A stretch of DNA of 64,000 bases from Oscillospiraceae bacterium (GTDB lineage Bacteria > Bacillota > Clostridia > Oscillospirales > Oscillospiraceae): NCBI GenBank assembly GCA_017506735.1, contig JAFVMW010000046.1, forward strand, positions 62,001 to 126,000, in the 5' to 3' direction. Shown here one piece after another: positions 40,116 through 50,186 of the stretch (position 1 is the stretch's first letter; each line of letters starts with the position of its first letter). A program made the translations under genes and the position numbers. The notes under the pieces are model-generated. The model was not told where the DNA came from, did not search any database, and saw only the letters and a program-made list of their open reading frames with translations.

Positions 40116-41182
40116 TGAACAAGAAACTCGTGCTGGAAAACGGCATGGAGTTCCCCGGCTACGGCTTTGGCGCGGATAAGGATGCCATTGCAGAGCTGGT
40201 TTACAACACTTCCATGGTCGGCTACCAGGAAATCGTGTCCGAAAACAGCTACTTTGAGCAGATGGTCGTGATGACCTACCCCATCATCGGCAGCTACGGC
40301 GTCAACGATGAGGACGACGAAACCAAGTATCCCAACATCGGCGGTCTGATCGTCCGGGATTACAATGATATGCCCTCCAACTTCCGCTACACCAAGACCC
40401 TGTCCGAAGCCATGGAGGAGGACGGCATTGCCGGCATCTATGGCATGGACACCCGTATGCTCACCCGGATCATCCGGTCCCAGGGCAACATGAAGGCTAT
40501 GATCACCTCCATCGACACCACCAAGGAGGAGGCTCTGGCTGCCATCGCCGCCTGGGAGCCCACCCGGAACCCTGTGGCCAAGGTCAGCTGCACCAAGCGC
40601 TGGTACTCCCGTACCCCCAACCATCGCTACAGCGTTGTCGCCGTAGACTGCGGCATCAAGCTCAGCTCCGTGAAGAATCTGAACCGGCTGGGCTGCAACG
40701 TCACCGTGGTTCCCTACAACACCACCGCTGAGCAGGTCATGGCCCTGCAGCACGACGGTCTGTTCATCTATGACGGCCCCGGCAATCCTGAGCAAGCCCC
40801 CACTGTGATCAAGCTGATCCAGGATCTGCAGGGCAAGCTGCCCATTCTGGGTGTGGAGCTGGGGCATCAGCTGGTGTGCCTGGCCAACGGCGCCAAGATC
40901 ACCAAGATGGCTTCCGGTCATCATGGCTGCAACCACCCCATCCGGAATCTGGACACCGGCAAAATCGAAATGGCCAAGCAGAGCCACAACTATATGCTCG
41001 ACGACACCTCCCTGGAGGGCACCGGTCTGCGCATCACCCATGTGAACGTGCTGGACGGCACCCCCGAGGCCTGTGAGAGCACCGTCTACCCCACCGTTTC
41101 CGCCCAGTTTGATCTGGACGGCGACCACCCCCTGTACGCAAAGTTTATTGAGATGATGGAGAGGAGCAAGCAAAATGCCTAA
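40103..41182 (+). CDS. carA: Carbamoyl-phosphate synthase small chain lacking the glutaminase nucleophile
   Basis: A 359-residue CarA homologue by both domains: N-terminal [15 protein letters not shown] and IPGLVI-like [10 protein letters not shown]-terminal class I amidotransferase with YDGPGNPE and GHHGCNHPI. The glutaminase active site is not intact. Canonical G-[IV]-C-L-G-H-Q is here G-V-E-L-G-H-Q: Glu252 (GAG, 40856-40858) replaces the nucleophile Cys. The QNHGF glutamine-pocket segment is QSHNY (293-297), and the HPE that supplies the catalytic His and Glu is absent ([13 protein letters not shown]). CarB downstream looks complete and overlaps by eight bases. The subunit probably cannot hydrolyse glutamine; it may be structural, with free ammonia as substrate. 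AGGAGG (40088-40093) supports the start. Confidence 0.92.
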   Translation: MAEMMNKKLVLENGMEFPGYGFGADKDAIAELVYNTSMVGYQEIVSENSYFEQMVVMTYPIIGSYGVNDEDDETKYPNIGGLIVRDYNDMPSNFRYTKTLSEAMEEDGIAGIYGMDTRMLTRIIRSQGNMKAMITSIDTTKEEALAAIAAWEPTRNPVAKVSCTKRWYSRTPNHRYSVVAVDCGIKLSSVKNLNRLGCNVTVVPYNTTAEQVMALQHDGLFIYDGPGNPEQAPTVIKLIQDLQGKLPILGVELGHQLVCLANGAKITKMASGHHGCNHPIRNLDTGKIEMAKQSHNYMLDDTSLEGTGLRITHVNVLDGTPEACESTVYPTVSAQFDLDGDHPLYAKFIEMMERSKQNA

Positions 41183-44100
41183 GAGAACAGATATCAAGAA
41201 AGTGATGGTCATCGGCTCCGGCCCCATTGTCATCGGCCAGGCCGCTGAGTTTGACTACGCAGGCACCCAGGCCTGCCTTGCCCTGAAGGAAGAGGGCTAC
41301 GAGGTCGTTCTGCTGAACTCCAACCCTGCCACCATCATGTGCGACACCAACATCGCCGACAAGGTGTATATGGAACCCCTGAATCTGGAGTATGTTTCCA
41401 GAATCATCCGCAAGGAGCGTCCCGACGCCATCGTTCCCGGCCTGGGCGGCCAGACCGGTCTGAACCTGGCTGTGCAGCTGGCAAAGAAGGGCGTGCTGAA
41501 GGAGTGCGGCGTTGAAATCCTGGGCACCAGCTTCGAGTCCATCGAGCGTGCCGAGGACAGAGAGCTGTTCAAGGAGCTGTGTGAGAAGCTGGGCGAGCCT
41601 GTCTGCCCCTCTGAGATCGCCACCACCCTGGAAGAGGGCATCGCCGCAGCAGAGCGGATCGGCTACCCTGTTGTCCTCCGTCCTGCCTTCACCCTGGGCG
41701 GCACCGGCGGCGGCTTTGCTGACAACGAAGCGGAGCTGATTCCCCTGCTGACCAACGGTCTGAAGCTGTCCCCCGTCACCCAGGTTCTGGTGGAGAAGTC
41801 CATCAAGGGCTACAAGGAGATCGAGTTCGAGGTCATGCGCGATGCCAACGACACCGCCATCGCCATCTGCTCCATGGAAAACATCGACCCCGTGGGCATC
41901 CACACCGGCGACTCCATGGTTGTGGCCCCTGCCCAGACCCTGTCCCCCAAGGAATACAATATGCTGAAGAACTCCGCCCTGAAGATCATCCGGGAGCTGG
42001 AGATCGCCGGCGGCTGCAACGTTCAGTTCGCCCTGAATCCCTATTCCTTTGAATACTATCTGATCGAGATCAACCCCAGAGTTTCCCGTTCCTCCGCTCT
42101 GGCTTCCAAGGCCTCCGGCTATCCCATCGCACGGGTTACCGCAAAGGTGGCAATTGGCCTGACTCTGGATGAAATTCAGATCGCTTCCACCCCCGCTTCC
42201 TTCGAGCCCAGCATTGACTATATCGTCACCAAGCTGGCCCGTTTCCCCTTCGACAAGTTCACCTCCGCCGACAACCGGCTGTCCACCCAGATGAAGGCCA
42301 CCGGCGAGGTCATGTCCATCGGCCGCACCATGGAAGAGTCCCTTCTGAAGGGCGTCCGTGGTCTGGAGATCGGCGTGAACCATATCTACAACAAGAAGTT
42401 TGACAATATGGAAACCGCCGAACTGATGAGCTATATCAAGATCGCCAAGGACGACCGGCTCTTCGCCATTGCGGAGCTGATGCGCAGAGACTGTGACCTG
42501 GGCAACATCTACGGCGCCACCAAGATCGATATGTTCTTCCTGGAGAAGATCGCCAATGTGGTCCGCTTCGAGTCCGTAGTCAAGGCAAACCCCCGGGATG
42601 TGGAAGTGCTGAAGGCTGCCAAGAAGATGGGCTTCAGTGACGCCTGGATCGGCCAGCAGTGGGGCCTGAGCGACATTGAGATGTACCGGCTCCGTGAGGC
42701 CAACGACATCTTCCCCGTCTACAAGATCATCGACTCCTGCGCCGGTGAGTTTGACAGCTATGTGCCCTACTTCTACTCCACCTACGAGCAGGAAAACGAG
42801 TCTATCGTCACCGACAAGAAGAAGATCATCGTGCTGGGCTCCGGCCCCATCCGTATCGGTCAGGGCGTTGAGTTCGACTACTCCACTGTCCACGCCATCT
42901 GGGCCATCCGGGAAGCAGGCTACGAAGCCATCATCATCAACAACAACCCCGAAACCGTTTCCACCGACTACACCTGCTCCGACAAGCTGTACTTCGAGCC
43001 TCTGACCATCGAGGACGTGATGAACGTCATCCATCTGGAGAAGCCCGACGGCATCATCGTCACTCTGGGCGGCCAGACCGCCATCAACCTGGCTGCACGG
43101 CTGGACAAGCTGGGCGTTCCCGTTGTCGGCACCTCTGTTGCCGCAGTTGACCGGGCAGAAAACCGTGACTCCTTCGAAAAGACCCTGGAGGAGCTGGGCA
43201 TTCCCCAGCCTCCCGGACAGGCTGTCACCGATGTGGAGGCAGGCATTGCCGTTGCAAACCGGATCGGCTATCCCGTCCTGGTTCGCCCCTCCTTCGTTCT
43301 GGGCGGCCGTGCCATGCAGATCGTCCGCAACGACGACCAGCTGCGCCACTACTTCAAGTACGCCATCGTTGCTTCCGAGGAGCATCCTGTCCTGGTTGAC
43401 AAGTATATCATGGGCAAGGAGCTGGAGGTTGACGCTGTCTGCGACGGCAAGGAAGTTCTGATCCCCGGCATCATGGAGCACGTCGAGCGCACCGGCGTTC
43501 ACTCCGGCGACTCCATCTCCGTTTACCCCTCCTTCTCCATCAACGACAAGGTGAAGGAAGTCATTATCGACTACACCACCAAGCTGGGCATCGGCCTGGG
43601 CATGGAGGGTCTGTTCAACATCCAGTTCATCGTTGACCCCAACGAGGATGTGTATATCATCGAGGTCAACCCCCGTTCCTCCCGTACCGTTCCCTTCCTG
43701 TCCAAGGCCACCGGCATTCCTCTGGCCAACATCGCCACCAAGGTCGCTCTGGGCCATTCCCTGGCCGAGCAGGGCTACACCGGCGGCCTGCAGCCGTCCA
43801 AGAAGCGCTGGTATGTCAAGGTTCCCGTGTTCTCCTTCTCCAAGCTCCACGGCGCGGACATTGCCCTGTCCCCCGAGATGAAGTCCACCGGCGAGGCCAT
43901 CGGTTATGACGACAGCCTGAACCGTGCCTTCTACAAGGCCCTCCAGGCTGGCGGCACCAAGGTTGCCAACTACGGCACCCTGTTCGTCACCATCGCCGAC
44001 AAGGACAAGGACGACGCTCTGCCCCTGATCCGCCGGTTCTACGACCTGGGCTTCAACATCGAAGCCACTCCCGGCACTGCTGCTTATCTGAAGAACCACG

Positions 44101-44357
44101 GCATCCGTACCAGTTCCAAGCAGAAGATCAGCACCGGCAGCGAGGAGATCCTGGATACCCTCCGCGCAGGCCACGTGACCTATGTGCTGAACACCCTGGA
44201 CCAGGGCAACAGCGGCGCCAGCGGCGACGACGGCTTCACCATCCGCCGGGTTGCCACCGAGAACGGCGTTACCGTGTTCACCTCTCTGGATACCGTCCGC
44301 GTTCTGCTGGACGTTCTGGAGGAGATCACCTTCTCCGTTTCCACCATTGACGCTTAA
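41175..44357 (+). CDS. carB: Carbamoyl-phosphate synthase large chain
   Basis: A 1060-residue enzyme that uses two ATP, bicarbonate and ammonia to make carbamoyl phosphate. Two homologous ATP-grasp halves are visible: [19 protein letters not shown] (residue 13) with [12 protein letters not shown], and [18 protein letters not shown] (about 555) with [27 protein letters not shown] and [16 protein letters not shown] mark the metal sites of each half. The last 130 residues form the allosteric MGS-like domain ([11 protein letters not shown]). All main motifs look intact, in contrast with CarA. It overlaps carA by eight bases and pyrK starts 10 bases after the stop. Confidence 0.97.
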   Translation: MPKRTDIKKVMVIGSGPIVIGQAAEFDYAGTQACLALKEEGYEVVLLNSNPATIMCDTNIADKVYMEPLNLEYVSRIIRKERPDAIVPGLGGQTGLNLAVQLAKKGVLKECGVEILGTSFESIERAEDRELFKELCEKLGEPVCPSEIATTLEEGIAAAERIGYPVVLRPAFTLGGTGGGFADNEAELIPLLTNGLKLSPVTQVLVEKSIKGYKEIEFEVMRDANDTAIAICSMENIDPVGIHTGDSMVVAPAQTLSPKEYNMLKNSALKIIRELEIAGGCNVQFALNPYSFEYYLIEINPRVSRSSALASKASGYPIARVTAKVAIGLTLDEIQIASTPASFEPSIDYIVTKLARFPFDKFTSADNRLSTQMKATGEVMSIGRTMEESLLKGVRGLEIGVNHIYNKKFDNMETAELMSYIKIAKDDRLFAIAELMRRDCDLGNIYGATKIDMFFLEKIANVVRFESVVKANPRDVEVLKAAKKMGFSDAWIGQQWGLSDIEMYRLREANDIFPVYKIIDSCAGEFDSYVPYFYSTYEQENESIVTDKKKIIVLGSGPIRIGQGVEFDYSTVHAIWAIREAGYEAIIINNNPETVSTDYTCSDKLYFEPLTIEDVMNVIHLEKPDGIIVTLGGQTAINLAARLDKLGVPVVGTSVAAVDRAENRDSFEKTLEELGIPQPPGQAVTDVEAGIAVANRIGYPVLVRPSFVLGGRAMQIVRNDDQLRHYFKYAIVASEEHPVLVDKYIMGKELEVDAVCDGKEVLIPGIMEHVERTGVHSGDSISVYPSFSINDKVKEVIIDYTTKLGIGLGMEGLFNIQFIVDPNEDVYIIEVNPRSSRTVPFLSKATGIPLANIATKVALGHSLAEQGYTGGLQPSKKRWYVKVPVFSFSKLHGADIALSPEMKSTGEAIGYDDSLNRAFYKALQAGGTKVANYGTLFVTIADKDKDDALPLIRRFYDLGFNIEATPGTAAYLKNHGIRTSSKQKISTGSEEILDTLRAGHVTYVLNTLDQGNSGASGDDGFTIRRVATENGVTVFTSLDTVRVLLDVLEEITFSVSTIDA

Positions 44358-44367
44358 GGAGGAAACC

Positions 44368-45099
44368 ATGAAGCAGGGTTTCTTTACCATCACTGAAAAC
44401 TACGCCATGACCAGCTCTGTCTATCGGATGGAGCTGGAGGGCGACACCTCCGCAATCACCAATTGCGGTCAGTTTGTGGATCTGCGGCTGCCGGAGAAGT
44501 ATCTCCGCCGGCCCATCTCCGTCTGTGACTACGCAGAGAATAAGCTGACCCTGATCTACAAGGTTGTTGGCTCCGGCACCGAGATCATGGCTGGCCTCCC
44601 TGTGGGTACCAAGCTGGATGTACTCACGGGCCTCGGCAACGGCTATGACACTTCCCTGTCTGGCTCCCGGCCCGTTCTGGTGGGCGGCGGCGTGGGTGTG
44701 CCCCCCATGTACAATCTGTGCAAAAAGCTGGTTGCCCAGGGCAAGCAGCCCCAGGTGGTGCTGGGCTTCAACACCGCTGAGGAGATCTTCCTGGCCGACG
44801 AGTTCCGGGCCCTGGGTGTGGAGGTCCACATCGCCACCGCTGACGGCAGCGTTGGTACCAAGGGCTTTGTCACTGACGTAATCAAGAACCTTGATTACAC
44901 CTATTTCTACTCCTGCGGCCCCATGCCCATGTTCAAGGCCATGGAGCAGGTGATGACCACTTCCGGTCAGTACAGCTTTGAGGAGCGGATGGGCTGCGGC
45001 TTCGGCGCCTGCATGGGCTGCACCATCCATGTCAAGAGCGGCTACGCCCGGGTCTGCAAGGACGGCCCCGTATTTTTCCGTGAGGAGGTATTCGGATGA
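44368..45099 (+). CDS. pyrK: Dihydroorotate dehydrogenase B electron transfer subunit
   Basis: A 243-residue ferredoxin-reductase-type protein that passes electrons from dihydroorotate oxidation to NAD+. FAD-binding motif RRPISVCDY lies near residue 47, the NAD-binding region is VLVGGGVGVPPMY near 107, and the C-terminal 2Fe-2S site is ERMGCGFGACMGCTIHV plus CKDGPVF (four Cys). AAGGAGG (44355-44361) supports ATG 44368. It overlaps pyrD by four bases, matching the PyrDB-PyrK heterotetramer of Firmicutes. Confidence 0.96.
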   Translation: MKQGFFTITENYAMTSSVYRMELEGDTSAITNCGQFVDLRLPEKYLRRPISVCDYAENKLTLIYKVVGSGTEIMAGLPVGTKLDVLTGLGNGYDTSLSGSRPVLVGGGVGVPPMYNLCKKLVAQGKQPQVVLGFNTAEEIFLADEFRALGVEVHIATADGSVGTKGFVTDVIKNLDYTYFYSCGPMPMFKAMEQVMTTSGQYSFEERMGCGFGACMGCTIHVKSGYARVCKDGPVFFREEVFG

Positions 45100-46004
45100 A
45101 CACAAAAGTGTATCTGTGCGGCATTGAGATCGACAATCCTGTGATCCCCGCATCCGGTACCTTCGGCTTCGGCAAGGAATTCGCGGAGCTCTACGACATC
45201 AACTGCCTGGGCACCTTCTCCTTCAAGGGCACCACCCTTGACCCCCGGTTTGGCAACCCCACCCCCAGAATCGCTGAATTCACCGGCGGTATGCTGAATG
45301 CTGTGGGTTTGCAGAATCCCGGCGTTGACCATGTGATTGCCCATGAGCTGCCGGAAATGAAGGAATTTTTCCACAAGCCTGTTATGGCCAACGTGTCCGG
45401 CTTCTCCATTGAGCAGTATGTCAAGACCTGCGAAAAGCTGGACAAAGAGGAGCAGGTGGGCTGGCTGGAGGTCAACATCTCCTGCCCCAATGTCCACGGC
45501 GGCGGCATGAGCTTCGGTACCGATCCCGGCTGCGCCCGGGAAGTCACCGAGGCCGTGAAGGCTGTGACCACCAAGCCCGTCATTGTCAAGCTCTCCCCTA
45601 ACGTCACCGACATCGTTGCCATCGCCAAGGCCTGTGAGGCAGGCGGTGCGGATGCTGTAAGCCTGATCAACACCGTTCTGGGTATGCGGATCGATCTGAA
45701 CCGGAAAAAGCCCATCATCGCCAACAAGACCGGCGGCATGAGCGGCCCCGCCCTGCTGCCCCTTGCCGTGCGCATGGTGTATCAGGTGTATGAAAATGTG
45801 TCCATCCCCATTGTGGGCATGGGCGGCGTCAGCTGCGCTGAGGATGTCATCGAGCTGATGCTGGCAGGCGCCACCGCCGTTGAGGTAGGCGCTGCCAATC
45901 TGGTGGACCCCTTCGCCTGCAAGCGCATCGTGGAGGAGCTGCCCACCGTCATGAAGAAGTACCATATTGAAAATTTGAAAGATATTATTGGAGGTGCCCA
46001 CTAA
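45096..46004 (+). CDS. pyrD: Dihydroorotate dehydrogenase B catalytic subunit
   Basis: A 302-residue FMN barrel of class 1B that oxidises dihydroorotate to orotate. Marks include [30 protein letters not shown] (with the catalytic Cys 1B type region and substrate-binding Asn), KLSPNVTDI, and the FMN phosphate site PIVGMGGV. The pairing with pyrK shows NAD+ as acceptor, fitting anaerobic life. It overlaps pyrK by four bases and pyrF by one. Confidence 0.96.
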   Translation: MNTKVYLCGIEIDNPVIPASGTFGFGKEFAELYDINCLGTFSFKGTTLDPRFGNPTPRIAEFTGGMLNAVGLQNPGVDHVIAHELPEMKEFFHKPVMANVSGFSIEQYVKTCEKLDKEEQVGWLEVNISCPNVHGGGMSFGTDPGCAREVTEAVKAVTTKPVIVKLSPNVTDIVAIAKACEAGGADAVSLINTVLGMRIDLNRKKPIIANKTGGMSGPALLPLAVRMVYQVYENVSIPIVGMGGVSCAEDVIELMLAGATAVEVGAANLVDPFACKRIVEELPTVMKKYHIENLKDIIGGAH

Positions 46005-46708
46005 TGGGAAAAGACGTAATCGTAGCCTGTGACTTTGCTTCCGCTGAAGCAACCTTTGCATTCCTGGACAAGTTCGCCGCCTGTGAGCGCAAGCCCTTCC
46101 TGAAAATCGGCATGGAGCTGTACTACGCTGAAGGCCCCAGCATCGTCAAGGAGATCAAGTCCCGGGGTCACAAGATCTTCCTGGATCTGAAGCTGCATGA
46201 CATCCCCAACACGGTCAAGAAGGCCATGGCTGTTCTCTCCAACCTGGATGTGGACATCACCAATCTCCACGCCGCCGGTACCAAGAACATGATGAAGGCC
46301 GCCCTGGAGGGTCTGACCCGTGCCGACGGCACCCGTCCCCTGCTGATCGCCGTGACCCAGCTGACCTCCACCGACCAGGAGAGCATGGAAAATGATCTGA
46401 TGATCCACGCTCCCATCGATGAGGTTGTCATGCACTACGCCCAGTGCGCCGCCGAATCCGGCCTGGACGGCATCGTCTGCTCCCCTCTGGAGGCTGGCAA
46501 GGTTCACGATCGCTGCGGCAAGAATTTCCTGACCATCACTCCCGGTGTCCGCTTCGCTGATGGCGATGTGGGCGACCAGAAGCGCGTCATGACCCCTGCC
46601 GCCGCCAAGGAGATCGGCTCTGACTACATCGTGGTGGGCCGTCCTATCACCGCCGCCGCTGACCCCGTGGCCGCTTACCAGCGCTGCGTGGCCGAGTTCT
46701 GCGATTGA
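46004..46708 (+). CDS. pyrF: Orotidine 5'-phosphate decarboxylase
   Basis: A 234-residue type 1 OMP decarboxylase, the last step to UMP. The catalytic KxxDxK-type segment is [13 protein letters not shown] near residue 60 (Asp-Lys-Asp array). The phosphate-binding end has [17 protein letters not shown] and [11 protein letters not shown]. Start codon overlaps the pyrD stop. A 96-base inverted-repeat element separates it from pyrE. Confidence 0.96.
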   Translation: MGKDVIVACDFASAEATFAFLDKFAACERKPFLKIGMELYYAEGPSIVKEIKSRGHKIFLDLKLHDIPNTVKKAMAVLSNLDVDITNLHAAGTKNMMKAALEGLTRADGTRPLLIAVTQLTSTDQESMENDLMIHAPIDEVVMHYAQCAAESGLDGIVCSPLEAGKVHDRCGKNFLTITPGVRFADGDVGDQKRVMTPAAAKEIGSDYIVVGRPITAAADPVAAYQRCVAEFCD

Positions 46709-46718
46709 TATTATGAAT

Positions 46719-46814
46719 GTCATTGCGAACCAGTGCGCACACTGGTGTGGCAATCCCCCGGATATTCCGGAAACCTGATGGGGATTGCCACGTCGCTTCG
46801 CTCCTCGCAATGAC
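46719..46814. repeat. 96-base MITE-like element inside the pyr operon
   Basis: Ends are inverted: GTCATTGCGA (46719-46728) and TCGCAATGAC (46805-46814). Inside are GTGGCAATCCCC (46747-46758) and its complement GGGGATTGCCAC (46780-46791), plus the palindrome CCAGTGCGCACACTGG (46730-46745). It has no open frame and fills the only long gap of the operon, between pyrF and pyrE. The sequence resembles a dispersed repeat widespread in bacterial genomes (recall). As RNA it would fold into one large hairpin that could affect pyrE-pyrB-pyrI expression. Confidence 0.8.
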
Positions 46815-46840
46815 GGATCGTTACTGAAAGGAGATTTATC

Positions 46841-47494
46841 ATGGAAGCTTATAAGAGAGAGTTTATTGAATTCCTGCAGGGTGCCGGCGTTCTGAAGTTT
46901 GGCGACTTCACCGCCAAGTCCGGCCGGAAGATTCCCTATTTCGTCAACGCCGGCATGATCAAGACCGGCGATCAGATCACCAAGATGGGTGAGTTCTACG
47001 CCAAGGCTTACTTCGACAAGCTGGGCAAGAAGGAAGCCGTTCTGTACGGCCCTGCCTACAAGGGCATCAGCCTGTCCATCTCCGCTGCCGTTGCCCTGAG
47101 CAAGAACGGTCTGAACGTTCCCTTCTTCTTCAACCGGAAGGAAGTCAAGGACCACGGCGAAGGCGGCACCTTTGTTGGCTATGTGCCCCAGGCCGGTGAG
47201 GAAATCGTCATCATCGAGGACGTGATCACCGCAGGCACCGCCATCCGTGAGAGCATGGAGATTCTGAAGCATCTGGAGGGCACCAAGGTCATCGCCACCT
47301 TCATCATGGTGGACCGGAAGGAAAAGGGCCAGACCGAGAAGGGCGCCATGCAGGAGATCGAGGAGCAGTTCGGCTTCCCCGTGTACTCCGTTGTTGATGT
47401 GTACGACATCATCGAGTACCTGGAAGAGGACCCTGCCAACGAAGAGAACGTGACCCGGATCAAGAATTATCTGGCTGTCAACGGTGCAAAGTAA
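46841..47494 (+). CDS. pyrE: Orotate phosphoribosyltransferase
   Basis: A 217-residue enzyme that joins orotate and PRPP to give OMP. The PRPP-binding loop is IVIIEDVITAGTAIRE near residue 124, with acidic pair and glycine loop intact. Catalytic-loop Lys/His are in RKEVKDHGEGG. KSGRKIPYFVNAG at the N-terminus is typical. AAAGGAG precedes the ATG. It comes right after the repeat element, and pyrB starts 15 bases later. Confidence 0.96.
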   Translation: MEAYKREFIEFLQGAGVLKFGDFTAKSGRKIPYFVNAGMIKTGDQITKMGEFYAKAYFDKLGKKEAVLYGPAYKGISLSISAAVALSKNGLNVPFFFNRKEVKDHGEGGTFVGYVPQAGEEIVIIEDVITAGTAIRESMEILKHLEGTKVIATFIMVDRKEKGQTEKGAMQEIEEQFGFPVYSVVDVYDIIEYLEEDPANEENVTRIKNYLAVNGAK

Positions 47495-47509
47495 GAAAGA
47501 GGTATCCAC

Positions 47510-48436
47510 ATGATCAACAAGTACGGTATTCCCAGTCTGCTGAGCATTCTGGATCTGAGCGTACAGGAGATCGACGAGCTGGTATCCACCGCGGAGCATA
47601 TCATTGCCAACCCCAAGAGCTACGCCCAGCGCTGCAAGGGCAAGAAGCTGGCAACCCTGTTCTTCGAGCCCTCCACCCGTACCCGGCTGAGCTTTGAGGC
47701 CGCAATGTACGAGCTGGGCGGCAATGTGATCGGTTTCTCCGAAGCCAACTCCTCCTCCGCCGCCAAGGGCGAGAGTGTTGCCGATACCGCCAAGACCATT
47801 TCCTGCTACGCTGACATCATCGCCATGCGCCATCCCAAGGAGGGCGCGCCCATGGTTGCCGCAATGAACGCCACCATCCCCGTGATCAATGCCGGTGATG
47901 GCGGTCACAATCACCCCACCCAGACTCTGGCTGACCTGCTGACCATCAAGCTGGAGAAGGGCCGGTTCGATCATCTGGTCATCGGCGTCTGCGGCGACCT
48001 GAAATTCGGCCGCACCGTCCACTCCCTGATTGACGCCATGAGCCGCTATGAGGGCGTGAGCTTCGTGCTGATCAGCCCCGAGGAGCTGAAGGTGCCTGAC
48101 TATGTCCGGAATGCCATGAAGGAGAAGAACATTCCCTTCGTGGAGACCACCGATCTGGAGGGCGCGATGCCCACCCTGGACATTCTGTACATGACCCGTG
48201 TGCAGCGGGAGCGTTTCTTCAACGAGGAGGATTACCTCCGGCTGAAGGACAGCTACATTCTCACCGCTGACAAGCTGGACAATGCCAAGCAGAACCTGTC
48301 CGTGCTGCATCCCCTGCCCCGTGTGAACGAGATTTCCGTGGCCATCGACGATGATCCCAGAGCCTGCTACTTCAAGCAGGTGCTCAACGGCAAATATATG
48401 CGTATGGCTCTGATTCTGAAGCTTCTGGGGGTGTAA
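47510..48436 (+). CDS. pyrB: Aspartate carbamoyltransferase catalytic chain
   Basis: A 308-residue transferase that joins carbamoyl phosphate and aspartate. The carbamoyl-phosphate motif [13 protein letters not shown] is near residue 50, with [35 protein letters not shown] and [10 protein letters not shown] in family order. Having its own regulatory chain gene (pyrI) downstream, it probably forms the allosteric 6+6 enzyme. Gap to pyrI is three bases. Confidence 0.97.
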   Translation: MINKYGIPSLLSILDLSVQEIDELVSTAEHIIANPKSYAQRCKGKKLATLFFEPSTRTRLSFEAAMYELGGNVIGFSEANSSSAAKGESVADTAKTISCYADIIAMRHPKEGAPMVAAMNATIPVINAGDGGHNHPTQTLADLLTIKLEKGRFDHLVIGVCGDLKFGRTVHSLIDAMSRYEGVSFVLISPEELKVPDYVRNAMKEKNIPFVETTDLEGAMPTLDILYMTRVQRERFFNEEDYLRLKDSYILTADKLDNAKQNLSVLHPLPRVNEISVAIDDDPRACYFKQVLNGKYMRMALILKLLGV

Positions 48437-48439
48437 TGT

Positions 48440-48853
48440 ATGAATATTGATTCTATCAAGAACGGCATCGTCATCGACCACATCACCGCCGGCAAGGGCA
48501 TGGAGATCCACAGGCTGCTGGGTCTGGGCAATCTGGACTGCATGGTGGCTCTGATCACCAGCGCCAATTCCGAGAAGATGGGCCGCAAGGACATCATCAA
48601 GATCGACGCCCCCATTGAGCTGGACACCGATGTGCTGGGCTACGTGGACCCCGGCGTCACCGTTTCCATCATCCGGGACGGAGAAACTGTGGAAAAGAAG
48701 AAGATGACCCTGCCCGACGAGCTGGAAGGTGTTGTCCGCTGCCGGAATCCCCGGTGCATCACCTCCACCGAGCAGGAGCTGACCCACATTTTCAAGCTGG
48801 TGAATCCTGCAAAGCGGGAGTACCGCTGCATCTACTGCGAGACTAAGGTCTGA
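48440..48853 (+). CDS. pyrI: Aspartate carbamoyltransferase regulatory chain
   Basis: A 137-residue nucleotide-sensing subunit. The N-terminal allosteric domain (INSIKNGIVIDHI-like start, HRLLGLGNLD) is followed by a C-terminal zinc domain with four Cys: CRNPRCITSTEQ and YRCIYCETKV. Zinc holds the contact with PyrB. CTP inhibition and ATP activation are expected from the family. It is the last gene of the operon, before a strong terminator. Slightly shorter than the E. coli chain (153). Confidence 0.95.
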   Translation: MNIDSIKNGIVIDHITAGKGMEIHRLLGLGNLDCMVALITSANSEKMGRKDIIKIDAPIELDTDVLGYVDPGVTVSIIRDGETVEKKKMTLPDELEGVVRCRNPRCITSTEQELTHIFKLVNPAKREYRCIYCETKV

Positions 48854-48871
48854 TCCCTTTTTCATAACCTG

Positions 48872-48902
48872 CGCCACACCCTTCGGGGTGTGGCGTTTTT
48901 TT
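48872..48902 (+). terminator. Terminator of the pyr operon
   Basis: A 10-bp stem CGCCACACCC / GGGTGTGGCG with a TTCG loop and seven T. Confidence 0.95.
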
Positions 48903-48904
48903 GC

Positions 48905-48945
48905 TTGACAAAGCTGTTATCACTGTGTATACTGTTTATATACAG
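48905..48945 (+). promoter_or_regulatory. Promoter with overlapping GntR operator
   Basis: A perfect TTGACA (48905-48910), a 17-base spacer and TATACT (48928-48933). An inverted repeat CTGTGTATA / TATATACAG (48923-48945, 8 of 9 pairs) covers the -10 box, as expected for autorepression by the YtrA-type regulator encoded next. Confidence 0.78.
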
Positions 48946-48965
48946 AATTGACAGGAGGGAATCGG

Positions 48966-49346
48966 ATGACGATTCTGATCGACAACAAAAGCGGCTCGCC
49001 CATCTATGAGCAGATCTACAACCAGATCAAAAGCCAGATCATCAGCGGTCAGCTTTCCGAGCATGAGATGCTGCCCTCCATCCGGGGGCTGGCGAAGGAT
49101 CTGCGCATCAGCTTCATCACCACCAAACGGGCCTATGACGAACTGGAAAAGGACGGATTCCTGTACACCATCCAGGGAAAGGGCTGTTATGTGGCACCGA
49201 AAAATGTGGAGCTTCTTCGGGAAGAGAATCTGAAAAAAATCGAAGCCCACGCCAGCCAGATCCGGCATCTTGCCGCCTGCTGCGGCCTTAGCGTAAATGA
49301 AACACTGGAAATGATCCGGTATTGTCTGGAGGAGGAATCAACATGA
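48966..49346 (+). CDS. GntR-family regulator, YtrA type
   Basis: A 126-residue repressor. The winged helix is typical: GSPIYEQIYNQIKSQIISG, LPSIRGLAKDLRISFITTKRAYDELE (positions about 36-61) and TIQGKGCYV. The short C-terminal part lacks the FadR/HutC effector domain, as in YtrA. Such proteins control adjacent ABC exporter genes, often answering cell-wall stress or antibiotics. AGGAGG (48953-48958) supports ATG 48966. It overlaps the ABC ATPase gene by four bases. Confidence 0.93.
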   Translation: MTILIDNKSGSPIYEQIYNQIKSQIISGQLSEHEMLPSIRGLAKDLRISFITTKRAYDELEKDGFLYTIQGKGCYVAPKNVELLREENLKKIEAHASQIRHLAACCGLSVNETLEMIRYCLEEEST

Positions 49347-50185
49347 ACGCATTGGAAATCCGTGATTTACACAAAAGTTTCCCTGGCTTTTCTTTGGAGG
49401 GGCTGAATCTGACCCTGCCCATGGGCTGTATCATGGGCATTGTGGGTGAAAATGGTGCCGGCAAAAGCACCACCATCAAGCTGATTCTGGGGGCCCTGAA
49501 GGCCGATCAGGGCAGCATCACCATTCTGGGCCGGGACAGCCGGGAGGATGTGAAGCTGACCAAAAACGATGTGGGTGTGGTTCTGGATGAGATGGGCATC
49601 CCCGAGTGCCTGAATGTCTCCCAGGTGGGCAGAATCATGGCCGGTATTTTCTCTGGCTGGCAGCCGGATACCTATGATTCCCTGCTGACCAGGCTGAAGC
49701 TCCCCCATGGAAAGCCCTTCAAGGAGTTCTCCAGAGGCATGAAGATGAAGCTGGGCTTCGCCATTGCGCTGAGCCACAATCCCAAGCTGCTGATTCTGGA
49801 CGAGGCCACCAGCGGCCTGGACCCTGTGGTCCGGGACGAGGTGGTGGAGATGCTGCTGGACTTCACCCGGGAAGAGGATCACTCCATTCTGATCTCCTCC
49901 CACATTGTCAGCGATCTGGAAAAGCTCTGCGATTACATCGCCTTCCTCCATCAGGGCAGGCTGCTGCTGTGTGAGGAGAAGGATGTGCTTCTGAGCCGGT
50001 ACGGTGTGGTGCGGTGTCCTCTGGATGTGCTGGATGCCATGCCCAGGGACAGCATTCTCCGGGCCAAGCGGTTCAGCTACGGGGCTGAGGCCCTGGTGCT
50101 TCGGGATTCAGCACCCCAGGGGTATCCTGTGGGGCCGGTGACCATCGAGGAACTGTTTTTGTTCATGGTGAAGGAGGGATATTAA
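49343..50185 (+). CDS. ABC transporter ATP-binding protein
   Basis: A 280-residue ATPase. Walker A is GENGAGKSTTIK, the signature-like segment is EFSRGMKMKLGFAIAL (the usual LSGGQ is FSRGM, as in YtrB/EcsA-type exporters), Walker B is LLILDEATSGLDP, and the switch His is in ISSHIVSDLEK. The C-terminal 70 residues form the extra domain of DRA-type exporters. It pairs with the permease gene one base downstream. The substrate is unknown; regulator type suggests drug or cell-envelope stress. Confidence 0.92.
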   Translation: MNALEIRDLHKSFPGFSLEGLNLTLPMGCIMGIVGENGAGKSTTIKLILGALKADQGSITILGRDSREDVKLTKNDVGVVLDEMGIPECLNVSQVGRIMAGIFSGWQPDTYDSLLTRLKLPHGKPFKEFSRGMKMKLGFAIALSHNPKLLILDEATSGLDPVVRDEVVEMLLDFTREEDHSILISSHIVSDLEKLCDYIAFLHQGRLLLCEEKDVLLSRYGVVRCPLDVLDAMPRDSILRAKRFSYGAEALVLRDSAPQGYPVGPVTIEELFLFMVKEGY

Positions 50186-50186
50186 G

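Noticed and set aside
41145..44393. 1082-codon open frame antisense to carA/carB
   Set aside because: It mirrors carB codons; the product is repetitive in Gly, Val, Asp and Leu with no domain, and carB is certain.
46001..48877. 958-codon - strand frame across pyrF-pyrE-pyrB-pyrI
   Set aside because: Antisense shadow of four well-supported genes and the repeat between them; no ribosome site or family.
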